In this document: positions 53,241-62,734 of the stretch, piece by piece
How positions within the stretch are numbered: position 1 is the first letter of the stretch
How the letters are laid out: every line of letters begins with the position of its first letter
Source of the DNA: Streptomyces aculeolatus
Lineage (GTDB): Bacteria; Actinomycetota; Actinomycetes; Streptomycetales; Streptomycetaceae
DNA length: 64,000 nucleotides
Assembly (NCBI RefSeq): GCF_020400605.1
Contig: NZ_JAINRD010000017.1
Span: forward strand, 62,001 to 126,000
Direction of reading: 5' to 3'
Translations under genes and position numbers: made by a program
The notes under the pieces: generated by a model
The model's input: the letters and a program-made list of their open reading frames with translations, nothing else
Database searches by the model: none
What the model was told of the DNA's origin: nothing

Positions 53241-55004
53241 TTATTCTGTGGACTTGGCTGTCCCTCTCCTCGCGCCGTCCGTAGCGGGATTGCTATCCCA
53301 TTCGCCACGAACACGATGAACGAGGTCGCGGCACTTCGTTATGTTCTTGAAGAGGCTGGTGACGTAGCTGCTTGCGTAGGCATCATCCACATGCTTCGCA
53401 AGCGACATCAGCGCTCGCTCCGTAAGTACGGGGACCCGCCTCATTTGAGTCGACCACTCACAATCGGCATCCTCGATACCTTGCAAGTCGAGCTGCCGGA
53501 ATACCAGGTGTAGGACAAGTCGGTTACCCTGGAGACACACAGAACGCGGACGCCCGTCGAGCTGCCTCTTGAGGTCAGCAAGCGTGTCGTCCACGCAACG
53601 CATTACCTCAACGCACCTCCAAACACGATATGGGCCTACTCCTGAGTGAAAGAGCGTTCGGTACGGACCTTTTTTCGTCGACTCCCAGAGACTCCCGACC
53701 TTACTTTTCGCCAGCACTGCCAGACTGGGTTCCCTATTCGCACAGGCAAGTGCGACCGTAGCGTCCACCACAGTGCAGCCATTTTCGGGTCGCGGCACCG
53801 GCTCACCACGCTTTATCGCATACGTCTTCTTTAGGGACAGAACTAGCTCTGTGCGCAATCTGTCTTGGACAGGGTCAAGGGCGACGAAATCCCTGGTCTC
53901 TACTGCGTTCTGGGTATTTGTTGCCCGAGTCACTGCCGCTGCAAAATCATCCGGGCAGCCCTCAAGATTGATGAACCGAACCCAAACCATGGCATCTTCC
54001 AGGCCACTCTCAGCTCGGTGTGCAGCTTGATGGATACTGGCTACAGTCTGGGCCCCGTTGACCACACTCACGCCGGTGAGCGCAAAGTCACCAAAAGTGC
54101 GACTAGCGGCACCCCGAGGCGTCTTCTTGATGCTCTCACAAAGCGCAGTAACGCCGTTGTTAAAGTACCAGAAATGGTGTGGGTCCTCTTGAATCGTACG
54201 AGTCAGCGACTCATTTACGCTTGTACTTCCCAATGCCATTCGAATGTTCTGGGAGAACAGCCGATCACCGAATCTCTCATACCATTCTGCCACGCTCGAG
54301 GCAGTTACTACACCGTAGTATGCTTCATACGGTTCGCTTACAACACCCCAGTTCTCCAACTGCGCTTGAAAATCGATACGGGGCTCTCCAAGCCCATCCG
54401 CGACAAACGCATGGAACTCGTTGAGCCCAAGCAATTCAACCGACACGAGCGGCTGAGTTTCGTTCATCTCTTGCAGTACGTCCTCAAATACTCCGGCAGA
54501 GGGTGTCGCCAAGTCGGTTCTGCCGGTAGTCGCAATGACCAGGACAAAGGTTACATCGACATCATCGAGGGCAGCGGTTATCTGTTCCTCTCGAGCTCGA
54601 AGCCGCGAGGAGAAACGATCGAATTTCGTATCCAACAGATCTTTGAAACCCGCAGTAAAGTTACGAGAGTCGCCTAACCCGAGGGTGCCGTCGCCAGAAC
54701 CATCCCATTTCGATTGGACGAGTATTACCCTGTGCTGCGCAGGATCGACAGCGATTGCGTCGATGCCGTTATCATGACTTCCGTCAACAACAGCAGATGC
54801 GGCGGCCGCCGTGGAGAGTTCCGTAAATCTCTGCACTGCAAGCGCTGCCAAGGAGCGGCTCAGAAATGCCTTTTCGCGCACCGAGTCACTTGCTCTCGCA
54901 TAGTCGCTCATGTCGATGTGATCGGCAAAGCCTTTGTGCAGCGCTTCCTTGACATGCCTGATCCAGAGCTTCTTCACGTCATGCCCCTTGATCGCCGACC
55001 TCAT
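53241..55004 (-). CDS. AIPR-family abortive-infection protein with N-terminal nuclease-like domain
   Basis: Probable phage-defence protein. The middle (about residues 265-330) has the AIPR core, HFWYFNNGVTALCESI and LTGVSVVNGAQTVASIHQAA. The N-terminal part contains D82 in NGIDAIAVD and Q97/K99 in VILVQSKW, reminiscent of a PD-(D/E)xK nuclease. Base composition is clearly less GC-rich than the neighbours (for example runs of ATT, AAA and TTCTT), a sign of horizontal transfer. The start is uncertain: TTG 55049, GTG 55016 and ATG 55004 are all in frame; I list the ATG form, 587 aa. Confidence 0.82.
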   Translation of the reverse strand: MRSAIKGHDVKKLWIRHVKEALHKGFADHIDMSDYARASDSVREKAFLSRSLAALAVQRFTELSTAAAASAVVDGSHDNGIDAIAVDPAQHRVILVQSKWDGSGDGTLGLGDSRNFTAGFKDLLDTKFDRFSSRLRAREEQITAALDDVDVTFVLVIATTGRTDLATPSAGVFEDVLQEMNETQPLVSVELLGLNEFHAFVADGLGEPRIDFQAQLENWGVVSEPYEAYYGVVTASSVAEWYERFGDRLFSQNIRMALGSTSVNESLTRTIQEDPHHFWYFNNGVTALCESIKKTPRGAASRTFGDFALTGVSVVNGAQTVASIHQAAHRAESGLEDAMVWVRFINLEGCPDDFAAAVTRATNTQNAVETRDFVALDPVQDRLRTELVLSLKKTYAIKRGEPVPRPENGCTVVDATVALACANREPSLAVLAKSKVGSLWESTKKGPYRTLFHSGVGPYRVWRCVEVMRCVDDTLADLKRQLDGRPRSVCLQGNRLVLHLVFRQLDLQGIEDADCEWSTQMRRVPVLTERALMSLAKHVDDAYASSYVTSLFKNITKCRDLVHRVRGEWDSNPATDGARRGTAKSTE

Positions 55005-55199
55005 GGACGCGTTCACGTCTCCACCAGCGTGGCTGAAGCGACTCCCCAATGCGCGCTCATACTCTTCTTAGCCCGTCAACTTGCTGTCCGCAAGGGAGCA
55101 TGAGGGGAAGAATTTCCTGGCTGATCGAACAGTATCTGCATTCCCTTCCAGCCGCACAGCAGTTTGATCAGAATGCCGACGCAGTCGTGCGGTTGCGCA

Positions 55200-55235
55200 G
55201 ACGCCCGCACCCCGGGTGTGCGAGGTGCGGGCGTC
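55200..55235 (-). terminator. Terminator of left symporter-like fragment
   Basis: Perfect 12-bp inverted repeat GACGCCCGCACC and GGTGCGGGCGTC, with a 12-base loop, just past the fragment's stop codon. The right copy has a similar but different hairpin (57266-57305). Confidence 0.65.
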
Positions 55236-55254
55236 GCGTGAGGGGTGGGGGTCG

Positions 55255-55415
55255 TCAGGCTGCTGTTGTTACCGGGGGTTTGTGGAGGATGGGGGGTGTT
55301 GGGTCCGGGTCGTTGATGTCGAAGCTGGTGGCGTTGTCGTACATGTCGCGGTCCAGGATCTTCTCCTGCGACGCGACCAGCACCGGGATCACCGCCTGCC
55401 CTGCGACGTTCGTCG
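55255..55415 (-). pseudogene. 3'-end fragment of dicarboxylate-symporter-like gene (left copy)
   Basis: About 53 codons ending in TGA, in frame: VAGQAVIPVLVASQEKILDRD is followed by MYDNATSFDINDPDPTPP and a variable end (ILHKPPVTTAA). The sequence recalls the C-terminus of Na+/dicarboxylate symporters, though that assignment is from memory. The upstream (5') part of the gene is missing: at about 55415 the sequence becomes integrase-associated DNA. The remnant therefore marks a mobile-element insertion point near the 3' end of the target gene. Confidence 0.65.
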
Positions 55416-55444
55416 CCGGACCTCATGTAGGTAGGTTGGTCCGG
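55301..55444. repeat. Left copy of att-region direct repeat
   Basis: Positions 55301-55400 are identical to 57374-57473; homology continues with scattered mismatches to 55444, ending in an inverted repeat CCGGACC (55416-55422) and GGTCCGG (55438-55444). It joins the symporter 3' end to integrase-side DNA and so probably contains a recombination (attL-type) site. Confidence 0.75.
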
Positions 55445-55985
55445 CAGGGAGCCGAGACCAGGGCGAGACCGAGCGCATGGCCGAGAGCGTCAACGCCGCT
55501 CTACGCCAGCGCCCGGAGCAGGGCAAGCCGCGCGCGGGCGGGCCGCGCGTGTTCGGCTTCGAGCCGGGGTCCAGCTTCCAGTGACTCGTTCCGGAGGAGG
55601 TCGACTTGATCCGGGAGGGCTACCGCATGCTCATGGAGCGGAAGACGACCGGCGACTGGCGCGGCTGTGGAAGGGGCGAAGCGCACGGACGTCCGGTACG
55701 GGGACGGCGTGGACGATCCAGAAGGTGAAGCGCGTCTATCGCTCCGACCGCGTCGGCGGCATCGTGACGCACCGGGGCCGCCGCCACCATCGCTGAGAGC
55801 CGGGAAGTGGTCGACGCACTCACAGTGTGGCAAGACGACCGCCCGGAGAACCTTGAGCGCCGCCGCACCATCGCCGCCGGTGCGATGGGAGAGGGTTGAC
55901 GTCTTCAGCGTCGGCAGGGGCCGCCGCAAGCCGCCGGAGTTGGACTCCTCCAAGTCACACCGCGCGGCGCGGAGTCTGACTCCTA
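55445..55985 (+). pseudogene. Decayed large serine integrase
   Basis: Remnant of an integrase homologous to the intact one at 57539-58966. It starts abruptly at the codons matching GETERMAERVNAALRQR, so about 400 bp of the 5' catalytic part are gone. Further damage: a TGA in the segment matching SNFQRLV, a one-base deletion in TTGDVAR, and a large internal deletion joining GGIVTH to AAATVAESRE. The 3' end still matches RVDVFSVGRGRRKPPELDS. Nonfunctional; shows that a relative of the present element once occupied the same kind of site. Confidence 0.85.
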
Positions 55986-56178
55986 GCCTGTGACCTGGCC
56001 CCACCCTCGGACGAGTTGTGGCCCCATCTGGTTGATCACGAAATCGGTTCCAGCGAGTTCTCGCCAAACCAGGATCACCGGAGCAGGATGTGGGCTGCTC
56101 ATGTCCGGCGTGCGCCGGGGCTCTTCTGCGAACTCCCAGCCGGGTAGCCTGGGTTACTCGCGACGAGGAGATCGGATC

Positions 56179-56904
56179 ATGACAGGGAGTCCCGAGGACG
56201 TCACTGCTCGCGTGCAGACCGCTGCTGCGCGTACCTCGGCGGCGGGTTCGGCGCGGTTGTCGTATGGGTTACATTTCGGTGCGCCCACACTCGAGGAGCA
56301 GGAGTGGGACGGCGAGGGCGTGGTCGATTTCGCAGCCCGTCAGGCGCAGGTCTCTGAGTTTCTCTTGCCCGCACATGTCCGGAATGGCATGCAGAACGCG
56401 CCAGAGGCAATCACCAAACCGCACGAGAACCTCTACGACGGAGCGACCAGGTTGATGCGTGTGGGCGATTCCTGGTTAGCCGCCCCCGACGACGTTGACC
56501 GGGATGGCCCGCGCAGCCATCACGATCCGCTCTGGCCACTGGATGCCCTGTTCGGTGCCAGTGATGACATCATCGAGGCCGGTACGGGCACCATCCGTGA
56601 CGCCACTACCACTCACTATCGGCTCACCCTCGATATCCCGGCAGCGGACGAACTCCTGCCCACGGGGATCAAAGTGCCGGAAGGGTCATTCCGCCACTTG
56701 CGCGAGCTGCCGGCAGAGGTGTGGCTGGACGACGCGGGCCTAGCGCGCCGGATCGCGATCCAGAATGCCGCCGGCAATCGTCAGATCTGGAAGGTCACCG
56801 AGTTCTGGGACTTCGGCGTCACGATGGCGATCACCCCTCCCGATGCCGACCAGATCACGACCGACCCAGCCGATTTCCACCGGATCCTCATGGGAGACGG
56901 CTAA
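56179..56904 (+). CDS. Hypothetical protein, possible LppX/LolA-like fold
   Basis: Unknown function, 241 aa. It resembles the lipid-binding half-barrel family only loosely: VQTAAARTSAAGSARLSYGL near the start, VDFAARQAQVSEFLL, HYRLTLDIPAADELLP and EVWLDDAGLARRIAIQNAAG later. No signal peptide or membrane helix is visible, so it would be cytoplasmic. ATG at 56179 has GAGGAG nine bases upstream. It sits between the dead integrase and an IS5-type fragment, so it may be cargo of an older element. Confidence 0.65.
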   Translation: MTGSPEDVTARVQTAAARTSAAGSARLSYGLHFGAPTLEEQEWDGEGVVDFAARQAQVSEFLLPAHVRNGMQNAPEAITKPHENLYDGATRLMRVGDSWLAAPDDVDRDGPRSHHDPLWPLDALFGASDDIIEAGTGTIRDATTTHYRLTLDIPAADELLPTGIKVPEGSFRHLRELPAEVWLDDAGLARRIAIQNAAGNRQIWKVTEFWDFGVTMAITPPDADQITTDPADFHRILMGDG

Positions 56905-56914
56905 GCCGTTTCTT

Positions 56915-57215
56915 GGGGATTCACTTGCAGACCAGATGTGGATGGCGGCGAGGTGTAGCCCGGCCAGGTAGATGGTGGCGGTCTTGTTGTAGCGGGTGGC
57001 CAGGCCGCGCCATTGCTTCAGTTTGCTGATGGTCCGCTCGACCGCGTTTCGTTGTTTGTAGCGCCCGCGGTCGAAGGCCGGTGGCCTGCCACCGCGACCG
57101 CCCAGCCGATTGCGGGCGCCGCAGATCCGAACGGATCGCCCGCGACGAGTACGCATTGTCCCCGAGACCATGTCCGGCCTGGTCCGGGGCGTCCGGTGGG
57201 TCGTGGCGCACTCCG
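56915..57215 (-). pseudogene. Truncated, frameshifted IS5-type transposase
   Basis: Fragments of an IS5/IS427-like DDE transposase C-terminus occur in more than one minus-strand frame: GDNAYSSRAIRSDLRR, then RGGRPPAFDRGRYKQRNAVE and RTISKLKQWRGLATRYNKTA with the terminal LAGLHLAAIHIW. The N-terminal two thirds, with the first catalytic Asp residues, are absent. No inverted-repeat ends were recognised around it. Confidence 0.75.
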
Positions 57216-57265
57216 CCTCGGAGTCAGATCCGGCAACAACGGCTCAATCCGCGCCCACCACGTGC

Positions 57266-57305
57266 GAACGCCCGCGGCCCCGGGATTCTCGGGGTGCGGG
57301 CGTTC
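57266..57305 (-). terminator. Terminator of right symporter-like fragment
   Basis: Perfect 10-bp inverted repeat GAACGCCCGC and GCGGGCGTTC about 20 bases beyond the fragment's stop. It differs in sequence from the left-copy terminator, so the two flanks come from different alleles. Confidence 0.65.
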
Positions 57306-57324
57306 GGCTTTCGGGTGGGCGGTC

Positions 57325-57488
57325 TCAGGCTGTTGCCGGGATTTTGGAGGGGGTGGACAGGGTGGGGGGTGTCGGGTCCGGGTCGTTGATGTCGAAGCTG
57401 GTGGCGTTGTCGTACATGTCGCGGTCCAGGATCTTCTCCTGCGACGCGACCAGCACCGGGATCACCGCCTGCCCCGCGACGTTCGCAG
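57325..57488 (-). pseudogene. 3'-end fragment of dicarboxylate-symporter-like gene (right copy)
   Basis: About 54 in-frame codons ending in TGA. The coding part from VAGQAVIPVLV to NDPDPTPP is identical in protein to the left copy, but the last residues differ (TLSTPSKIPATA against ILHKPPVTTAA). At about 57488 it is replaced by the leader of the intact serine integrase. The remainder of a full symporter gene is not in the window; if the element ends beyond 64000, the 5' part should be found there. Confidence 0.65.
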
Positions 57489-57517
57489 CCGGACCTCATG
57501 TAGGTATGTTGGTCCGG
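57374..57517. repeat. Right copy of att-region direct repeat, probable attL of the present element
   Basis: Identical to the left copy for 100 bp (57374-57473) and similar to 57517, including the CCGGACC (57489-57495) and GGTCCGG (57511-57517) arms, 22 bp before the integrase start. Adjacent location of a large serine integrase and a host-gene fragment is what is expected at an attL site. Confidence 0.7.
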
Positions 57518-57538
57518 CCGGGCAGGGAGGTCGGGCAC

Positions 57539-58966
57539 ATGGCGAAGCCGCAGCGCGTCGGGATCTACGTACGCATCAGCAAGGACGCCAAGGGGCAGGA
57601 ACTCGGGATCAAGCGCCAGGAGAAGGCGTGCCGGGAGTTGTGCAAGCAGCGGGGATGGCCCGTACTCAAGGTCTACCCCGAGAACGACACGTCAGCGTCG
57701 ACCACCAGCCGACGGAAGCGCCCAGAGTACGCACGGATGATGAAGGACGCCCGCGCAGGCGTCATAGATGCCGTCGTGGTCTACTCGATCGACAGGCTCA
57801 CCCGGCGTCTCAGCGAGCTGACCGCCTTCCTGGACGAGCAGAAGGCGCACGGCTTCCAGTTCGCCACGACCGAGGGTGAGGACACCTCCACGGCCAACGG
57901 CCGCATGATCCTCTCTATCAAGGGAGCCGTCGCCCAAGGCGAAACCGAGCGCATGGCCGAGCGCGTCAACGCCGCTCTACGCCAGCGCCGGGAGCAGGGA
58001 AAGCCGCACGCGGGTGGACCACGGGTGTTCGGCTTCGAGGAGGGCTCGAACTTCCAGCGACTCGTCCCGGAGGAAGTTGAGTTAATCCGGGAGGGCTACC
58101 GCATGCTGATGACGCGGAAGACCACCGGCGACGTGGCGCGGCTGTGGAACGAGCGAGGTGCACGGACATCCGGAACGGGCACGGCGTGGACGATCCAGAA
58201 GGTGAAGCGCGTCTACCGCTCCGAGCGCGTCGGCGGCATCGTGACGCACCAGGGCCAGGAGGTCGGAGACAGCACATACCCGCACCCCCTCACCCGCCGG
58301 GAGTGGGAGAACGTGCAGACGGTCCTGGACGAACGCAGCACCCCGGCCCACCGCGGAGCGGGCCGCCGCAAGCACCTCTACCGGGGCTTTCTACGGTGCG
58401 GTCACTGCGGTTCGGTGATGAGCGTCCAGTGGATGACGCTCAATGGGAAGCGTCGCCGCCGCGCGTTCTGCAACTCCTCCCAGATCGTGAAGGAGACAGG
58501 CGAACCGGGCTGCGGCAAGGTCTACCGGGCGTACGACTGGATCGAGGCCCGCCTTGACGAGGTTGTAGAAGCCGCACTCCTCAAGCGCCGGCCGAAGCCC
58601 CGCCCGCGGCCGGTCGATGACGACCTGAGCAACGAGATCGAGCGGCAGGAGCGCCGGGTCAGGGATCTCCGGCAGCGGTGGAAAGACGGGCAGATGGAGG
58701 ACGAGGACTACTACGACTCCCTCGGCCATCTGCGAGAGACGCTGCGGCAGCTACGAGCGCGTGAGGCCGCCGCCACCGTCGCCGAGAGCCGGGAAGAGGT
58801 CGACGCGCTCACCGTGTGGCGGGACGACCGGCCGGAGAACCTTGAGCGCCGCCGCACCATCGCCGCCGGTGTGATTGAGAGGGTTGACGTCTTCAGCGTC
58901 GGCAGGGGCCGCCGCAAGCCGCCGGAGCTGGACTCCATCCAGATCACGCCGCACGGCGCCGCATAG
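57539..58966 (+). CDS. int: Large serine recombinase (integrase)
   Basis: Site-specific integrase of the phiC31-like class, which recombines attP with a chromosomal attB. The 475-aa protein has an N-terminal resolvase domain with nucleophile Ser14 in VGIYVRISKD, then IDAVVVYSIDRLTRR and KGAVAQGETERMAERV; a recombinase domain with HAGGPRVFGFEEGS and TAWTIQKVKRVYRSERVGGI; a zinc ribbon beginning LRCGHCGSVM with later cysteines in RAFCNSS and PGCGKVYRA; and a coiled coil around residues 370-430. ATG at 57539 has GGGAGG eight bases upstream. The neighbouring Rep/Tra/Kor genes indicate that it mobilises a conjugative element rather than a phage. Confidence 0.95.
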   Translation: MAKPQRVGIYVRISKDAKGQELGIKRQEKACRELCKQRGWPVLKVYPENDTSASTTSRRKRPEYARMMKDARAGVIDAVVVYSIDRLTRRLSELTAFLDEQKAHGFQFATTEGEDTSTANGRMILSIKGAVAQGETERMAERVNAALRQRREQGKPHAGGPRVFGFEEGSNFQRLVPEEVELIREGYRMLMTRKTTGDVARLWNERGARTSGTGTAWTIQKVKRVYRSERVGGIVTHQGQEVGDSTYPHPLTRREWENVQTVLDERSTPAHRGAGRRKHLYRGFLRCGHCGSVMSVQWMTLNGKRRRRAFCNSSQIVKETGEPGCGKVYRAYDWIEARLDEVVEAALLKRRPKPRPRPVDDDLSNEIERQERRVRDLRQRWKDGQMEDEDYYDSLGHLRETLRQLRAREAAATVAESREEVDALTVWRDDRPENLERRRTIAAGVIERVDVFSVGRGRRKPPELDSIQITPHGAA

Positions 58967-59051
58967 GCCAAGTTGCAGCAGCCAAGCGGGTATTCACGAG
59001 AGCTGTCGGCGGAACGACGGCCCTCGTGGGCTCACAAGGAGGGGAGAAGGA

Positions 59052-59294
59052 ATGCCAAATTTCTTCAGACGGCGGGGAAGCAAGGCTAGGTTCTCGCGGA
59101 CACCGCCGCCCGAGTTGGTGGCGGAGGCACGTCGACATCCTGGCGGTTGGGTGTACGAAATCGACGGCGCAATGGTGAGTGACCCCAACGGAGAGGTGCC
59201 CCCGACAGCCATCATCGGGGCATGGGAGGTTGCCCAGGATGGTGAGCTGACTGGCACCTACCAGGCGAATCCAAACTACGGCTCTGAGGCTTGA
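59052..59294 (+). CDS. Small conserved element protein
   Basis: Short hypothetical protein of 80 aa that I recall as frequent near integrase genes in actinomycete elements. Features: PNFFRRRGSKARFSR at the basic start, PPPELVAEARRHPGGWVYEI, then DPNGEVPPTAIIGAWEVAQD. The ATG at 59052 has AAGGA directly in front and GGAGGGGAG a little further upstream. No function known; the size and position could suit an accessory factor. Confidence 0.7.
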   Translation: MPNFFRRRGSKARFSRTPPPELVAEARRHPGGWVYEIDGAMVSDPNGEVPPTAIIGAWEVAQDGELTGTYQANPNYGSEA

Positions 59295-59398
59295 CGAGGA
59301 CCGTCGACCAAGCGAGGTGGCAGCAAGCGGCGTCTCCGCCGGATGTCCTCACGGCGCCCCAATAGATCCTGCGACTCCAGTCCTGCCGACGAAGCCCA

Positions 59399-59574
59399 TC
59401 ACGCCGCGCGGCGCGGAGTCCTGGTGGGACGCGTAGCCTCCCGCTCCGTATGTCGCCTGTCCGCGGCGTACTCGTCCACGACCGCGGACAGGCGATCGTC
59501 GTAATCCTCCGGAGGGACCCAACGCTCAAGGATCCGTGCGATCCACTCCGGAGGCGACGAGGGGGCGGGATCGG

Positions 59575-59578
<4 letters not shown>
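59399..59578 (-). CDS. Small protein coupled to rep (TTG start)
   Basis: 59-residue open frame starting at TTG 59578, overlapping the rep stop (TTGA), and ending at TGA 59399-59401. The translation TDPAPSSPPEWIARILERWV and PPEDYDDRLSAVVDEYAADR looks like a genuine helical, acidic protein. It is too short for confident assignment and has no recognised family. Coupling to rep suggests a role in replication or its control. Confidence 0.5.
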
Positions 59579-60969
<1,391 letters not shown>

Positions 60970-61111
60970 GGCGCGCCTGTCAGCCCGGGTGTTGTCGGGG
61001 GTGATGGTGGTGACCTTCCGGGGTGGGCCGCGGTAGCGGCCAAGTTGGCGGGGAATGGCGCGCTGTCGTCCATGTCGTTGCTCCTCTTCGTTGATCGATT
61101 GGCTGGATGGT

Positions 61112-61225
61112 TCAGCGGATGGTTCCGGCACCCCGGCAGACGCGGCAGCGTCGCCGTCGGCCGGTCCAGGTGGTGCGGGCGCCCTCTCCCTTGCAGTGCG
61201 GGCACCTGACACGAGGCATAGGCAT
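61112..61225 (-). CDS. 37-residue two-CxxC zinc-ribbon peptide
   Basis: Small gene with ATG at 61225 (a second ATG at 61219 is out of the best spacing) and GGAGG nine bases upstream. The product MPMPRVRCPHCKGEGARTT continues to RRCRVCRGAGTIR; the CPHC and CRVC pairs form a DnaJ-like zinc ribbon. It lies between the Tra-side membrane peptide and rep, where pSAM2-type elements carry small conserved genes. DNA- or protein-binding is expected from the fold; no function is known. Confidence 0.65.
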   Translation of the reverse strand: MPMPRVRCPHCKGEGARTTWTGRRRRCRVCRGAGTIR

Positions 61226-61238
61226 GCGTGAAGCCCTC

Positions 61239-61436
61239 CTAGAAGTGGGCGAAGCCGCTGGTGATCCAGGTCATGAAGCCGTCGACGGTGTGGATCACCG
61301 GGGTCTGTCCGAGGTAGATGCCGAACAGGGCGATGCAGGTCGCTTCCCAGGCGCGTACATCCCGGGAGCGGACGAGAAGGAAGGTGATGATCCCGAACAG
61401 GACCACCAGCGAGACGACCGTTCCCGCGCTGGTCAT
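61239..61436 (-). CDS. Small two-helix membrane protein, Spd-like position
   Basis: 65-aa protein with helices at about residues 5-22 (GTVVSLVVLFGIITFLL) and 31-57. ATG at 61436 overlaps the traB stop (ATGA). In pSAM2-like elements, small membrane proteins beside the Tra translocase act in spreading of plasmid DNA between hyphal compartments (Spd proteins), and this location suggests the same, though no sequence signature proves it. Confidence 0.7.
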   Translation of the reverse strand: MTSAGTVVSLVVLFGIITFLLVRSRDVRAWEATCIALFGIYLGQTPVIHTVDGFMTWITSGFAHF

Positions 61437-62734
61437 GACTCGTCTCCCCTCAGCGCCTGTAGGGCGCGGTCGAGGGCGGGCAGCACGGGCGTCACGTGCG
61501 CGTGCTTCGCCGCCGCGGTGGTGGCTTCCTCGGTCGTGGTGAGCTGTGAGCGGGCGCGGCTCCAGCCACCCTCCGGTCCGGCGCAGACGGCGACGCCTTG
61601 TTCATCGGGGGTGATGGACTGGGCGACGGTCACGGCGTCCTTGTTGAGGTCGCCCAGGGCCATTTCCGCAGTCCCGGGGTCGTTGACGCGGTGGCAGACC
61701 CGGCCGCTGAGCTGGGCACGTAGGGCGGTGGCGCCGGGACCGAGGTCAGAGCCGATCCTTTGGCCGGCGATGACCAGGTGGACGCCGAGGGCGGCGCCGA
61801 GTTGGGCCAGGCGCAGCAGGTACGTGGAGCACTGTTCGCTCTCCGCCTTGCTGGCCCGGGTGCCGTCAGACAGGTACAGCTCTGCCAGTTCGTCGACGAG
61901 GACGACGACCGGAACGGGCCGTTGCTTACCCGGCAGCTCCCAGATCGAGCGGACCCCCGCGGTGCGGCAGATGCGCATACGGTCCTGTGTCTCGACCACC
62001 AGCGCGCCAAGGACGGCCACCGCTTCACGGCGGGAAGTGGCCAGCGCGCTCAACCGGTCGGCGAACAGGCCCAGCTCCATGCCGCCTTTGCAGTCGACGC
62101 CCACCAGGGCGACGGGCTGGGGTGCGAGTTGGGCGACGATGCGGGCGAGGAGGGTGGACTTCCCGGATCGGGTGGCGCCGGCGATGAGCCAGTGCGGCAG
62201 CAGCAGGAAGTCCATCACCCACGCGCCGCCGCTCTCCAGCGCGCCGAGGACCGCGGTCAGCAGCCGGGGCTTGGCGGTGACCAGGCCCGGCCGCGCGAGG
62301 GGGTCGGTGGCGGTTGCGGTCAGCAGCACGTGTCCGCGTTGCGGGGAGGTGACGCGGACCGCGTGGACCTTCCAGGCGTGCGCCAGCGCATCAGCCGCCG
62401 CAACGAAGACGGCCGGTGTCTGACCGGGGTGGAGCCGCACCATGACGGTCAGGCCCAGGCGGGTTGCCCGCGGGAAGGAGATCCGCGGCGGTGCCGGGCG
62501 CAGTGCCTCGCCCTTGACGATCAAGTCGCCGAGGAGCCCGCGCGGCGGGCGGTGGGAGACGGCGAGGTCGGTGAGGATGGCGACGCGGCGCCAGGTGGCC
62601 AGCACCCGGCATGCCGTGACCGGGTAGCCGGTGAGGTACCAGTGCCAGGCCGGCCGGTGCCGCTTGAGCAGGTTGCCGACGACCAGCACCCACGCCAGCA
62701 CGGCCCCGGCTAACGCGATCAGGATCGTGTTCAT
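61433..62734 (-). CDS. traSA: FtsK/TraB-type DNA translocase (TraSA-like)
   Basis: Hexameric motor that transfers double-stranded DNA during mycelial conjugation. The 433-aa protein begins with one or two membrane helices (residues 4-22), then the FtsK-type ATPase with Walker A GATRSGKST at residues 186-194 and Walker B PVVVLVDELAELYL, followed by QLGAALGVHLVIAGQR. ATG at 62734 overlaps the preceding gene's stop (ATGA). The length is similar to that of pSAM2 TraSA-type proteins, without the long N-terminal domains of chromosomal FtsK. Confidence 0.93.
   Translation of the reverse strand: MNTILIALAGAVLAWVLVVGNLLKRHRPAWHWYLTGYPVTACRVLATWRRVAILTDLAVSHRPPRGLLGDLIVKGEALRPAPPRISFPRATRLGLTVMVRLHPGQTPAVFVAAADALAHAWKVHAVRVTSPQRGHVLLTATATDPLARPGLVTAKPRLLTAVLGALESGGAWVMDFLLLPHWLIAGATRSGKSTLLARIVAQLAPQPVALVGVDCKGGMELGLFADRLSALATSRREAVAVLGALVVETQDRMRICRTAGVRSIWELPGKQRPVPVVVLVDELAELYLSDGTRASKAESEQCSTYLLRLAQLGAALGVHLVIAGQRIGSDLGPGATALRAQLSGRVCHRVNDPGTAEMALGDLNKDAVTVAQSITPDEQGVAVCAGPEGGWSRARSQLTTTEEATTAAAKHAHVTPVLPALDRALQALRGDES

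Noticed and set aside
53203..53263. GGACAGCC / GGCTGTCC inverted repeat around the end of the AIPR gene
   Set aside because: The arms are short and 43 bases apart, too weak to call a terminator.
59395..59440. Sequence resembling the end of the dead integrase (GCCGCGCGGCGCGGAGTC)
   Set aside because: The match is short, GC-palindromic and could be coincidental; not enough for a third remnant.
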